This document shows, in pieces, positions 5,330 to 5,454 of a stretch of DNA of 5,454 nucleotides. Position numbers and translations under genes: made by a program. The stretch's first letter is position 1. Every line of letters starts with the position of its first letter. Source of the DNA: Proteobacteria bacterium UBA3588 (GTDB lineage Bacteria > Pseudomonadota > Gammaproteobacteria > Thiohalomonadales > Thiohalomonadaceae). The notes beneath the pieces were generated by a model that was given only the letters and a program-made list of their open reading frames with translations, did no database searches and had not been told where the DNA came from. The stretch is taken from contig DFMR01000001.1 in assembly GCA_002376325.1 (NCBI GenBank), positions 3,906 to 9,359 of the forward strand. The letters are read 5' to 3'.

Positions 5330-5358
5330 TTGACACGGTAAAACACCCCCCATATCGT
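5330..5358 (+). promoter_or_regulatory. Sigma70-type promoter for the gene at 5438
   Basis: A perfect -35 TTGACA (5330-5335) and TATCGT (5353-5358, four of six) are separated by 17 bp, with a predicted start near 5365. A perfect 6-bp inverted repeat, GACACG (5332-5337) and CGTGTC (5356-5361), overlaps both promoter elements and may be an operator or coincidence. Confidence 0.6.
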
Positions 5359-5437
5359 GTCGGGGTCGATAAAAACAACAAATGAAAGAAGACAGCTAAC
5401 AACAACGTATTTCCACAGGTGTACAAGGAGAAACCGA

Positions 5438-5454
5438 ATGAAGAATTCCAAGCG
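5438..5454 (+). CDS. Start of an unidentified gene (cut by window edge)
   Basis: Only five full codons (MKNSK) and part of a sixth are present. The start is well supported: ATG with an AAGGAG ribosome site 7 bases upstream, and a consensus -35 promoter about 75 bp before that. The two lysines near the N-terminus would fit a signal peptide, but the sequence is too short to say. Function cannot be assigned. A nearby copy of the dyad also found at sox and rhd suggests, by inference, a sulfur-related role. Confidence 0.6.

Larger units (their letters stand above)
5012..5437. other. Long noncoding region before the last gene (426 bp)
   Basis: No supportable gene: the short open frames here lack ribosome sites and recognisable products. 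From left to right it holds a GC-rich stretch with an inverted repeat (CGGCAG 5094-5099, CTGCCG 5112-5117), a more AT-rich part from about 5230, dyad copy C (5285-5298), a promoter (5330-5358), and a leader of about 73 bases ending in a good ribosome site. A five-codon frame MKEDS (5382-5399) in the leader has no ribosome site and is probably chance. Confidence 0.7.

Noticed and set aside
5382..5399. Five-codon leader peptide MKEDS in the leader of the last gene
   Set aside because: There is no ribosome site, no run of regulatory codons, and no paired terminator structure to suggest attenuation.
1..5454. Mobile elements, CRISPR arrays, tRNA or rRNA genes
   Set aside because: No transposase-like product, regularly spaced direct repeats, or recognisable structural RNA was seen anywhere in the window.

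Overview
The window looks like the chromosome of a sulfur-oxidising proteobacterium, most likely a gammaproteobacterium. Two sulfur modules flank a periplasmic protease gene. Sox gene order soxX-soxY-soxZ-soxA, a SoxA whose first haem site is lost, and a separate rhd-tusA-dsrE2 cluster are all familiar from purple sulfur bacteria and related chemolithotrophs. That taxonomic placement is inference from gene content, not from a search.

Layout. Positions 1-1656 (minus strand) hold the start of a thiosulfate-oxidising sox operon, transcribed right to left as soxX, soxY, soxZ, soxA; soxA runs off the left edge. Positions 1657-2005 are a noncoding regulatory stretch. Positions 2006-3478 (minus) encode a BepA-like M48 metalloprotease with a TPR tail. 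Positions 3479-3707 are a divergent intergenic region with a good sigma70-type promoter facing right. Positions 3708-4958 (plus) hold rhd (single-domain rhodanese), tusA (sulfur carrier) and dsrE2 (DsrE-family sulfurtransferase), closed by a perfect 17-bp inverted-repeat terminator. Positions 5012-5437 are a 426-bp noncoding region with a consensus -35 promoter, leading into a gene of which only the first codons are present (5438-5454).

How it fits together. SoxXA would couple thiosulfate to the C-terminal cysteine of SoxY in the periplasmic SoxYZ carrier. Rhd, TusA and DsrE2 would pass sulfane sulfur as persulfide between cysteines in the cytoplasm, typically toward reverse Dsr or sHdr oxidation machinery that is not in this window. 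The BepA-like protease is probably an outer-membrane quality-control neighbour rather than a sulfur enzyme.

The most interesting signal is regulatory. The dyad TTAG-N6-CTAA occurs exactly three times in the window, always between genes: upstream of sox (1914-1927), over the rhd promoter (3667-3680), and upstream of the unknown gene at 5438 (5285-5298). In suitable orientation all three fit TTAGCRWYTYCTAA. This suggests one regulator linking the sox operon, the cytoplasmic sulfur relay and the downstream gene.
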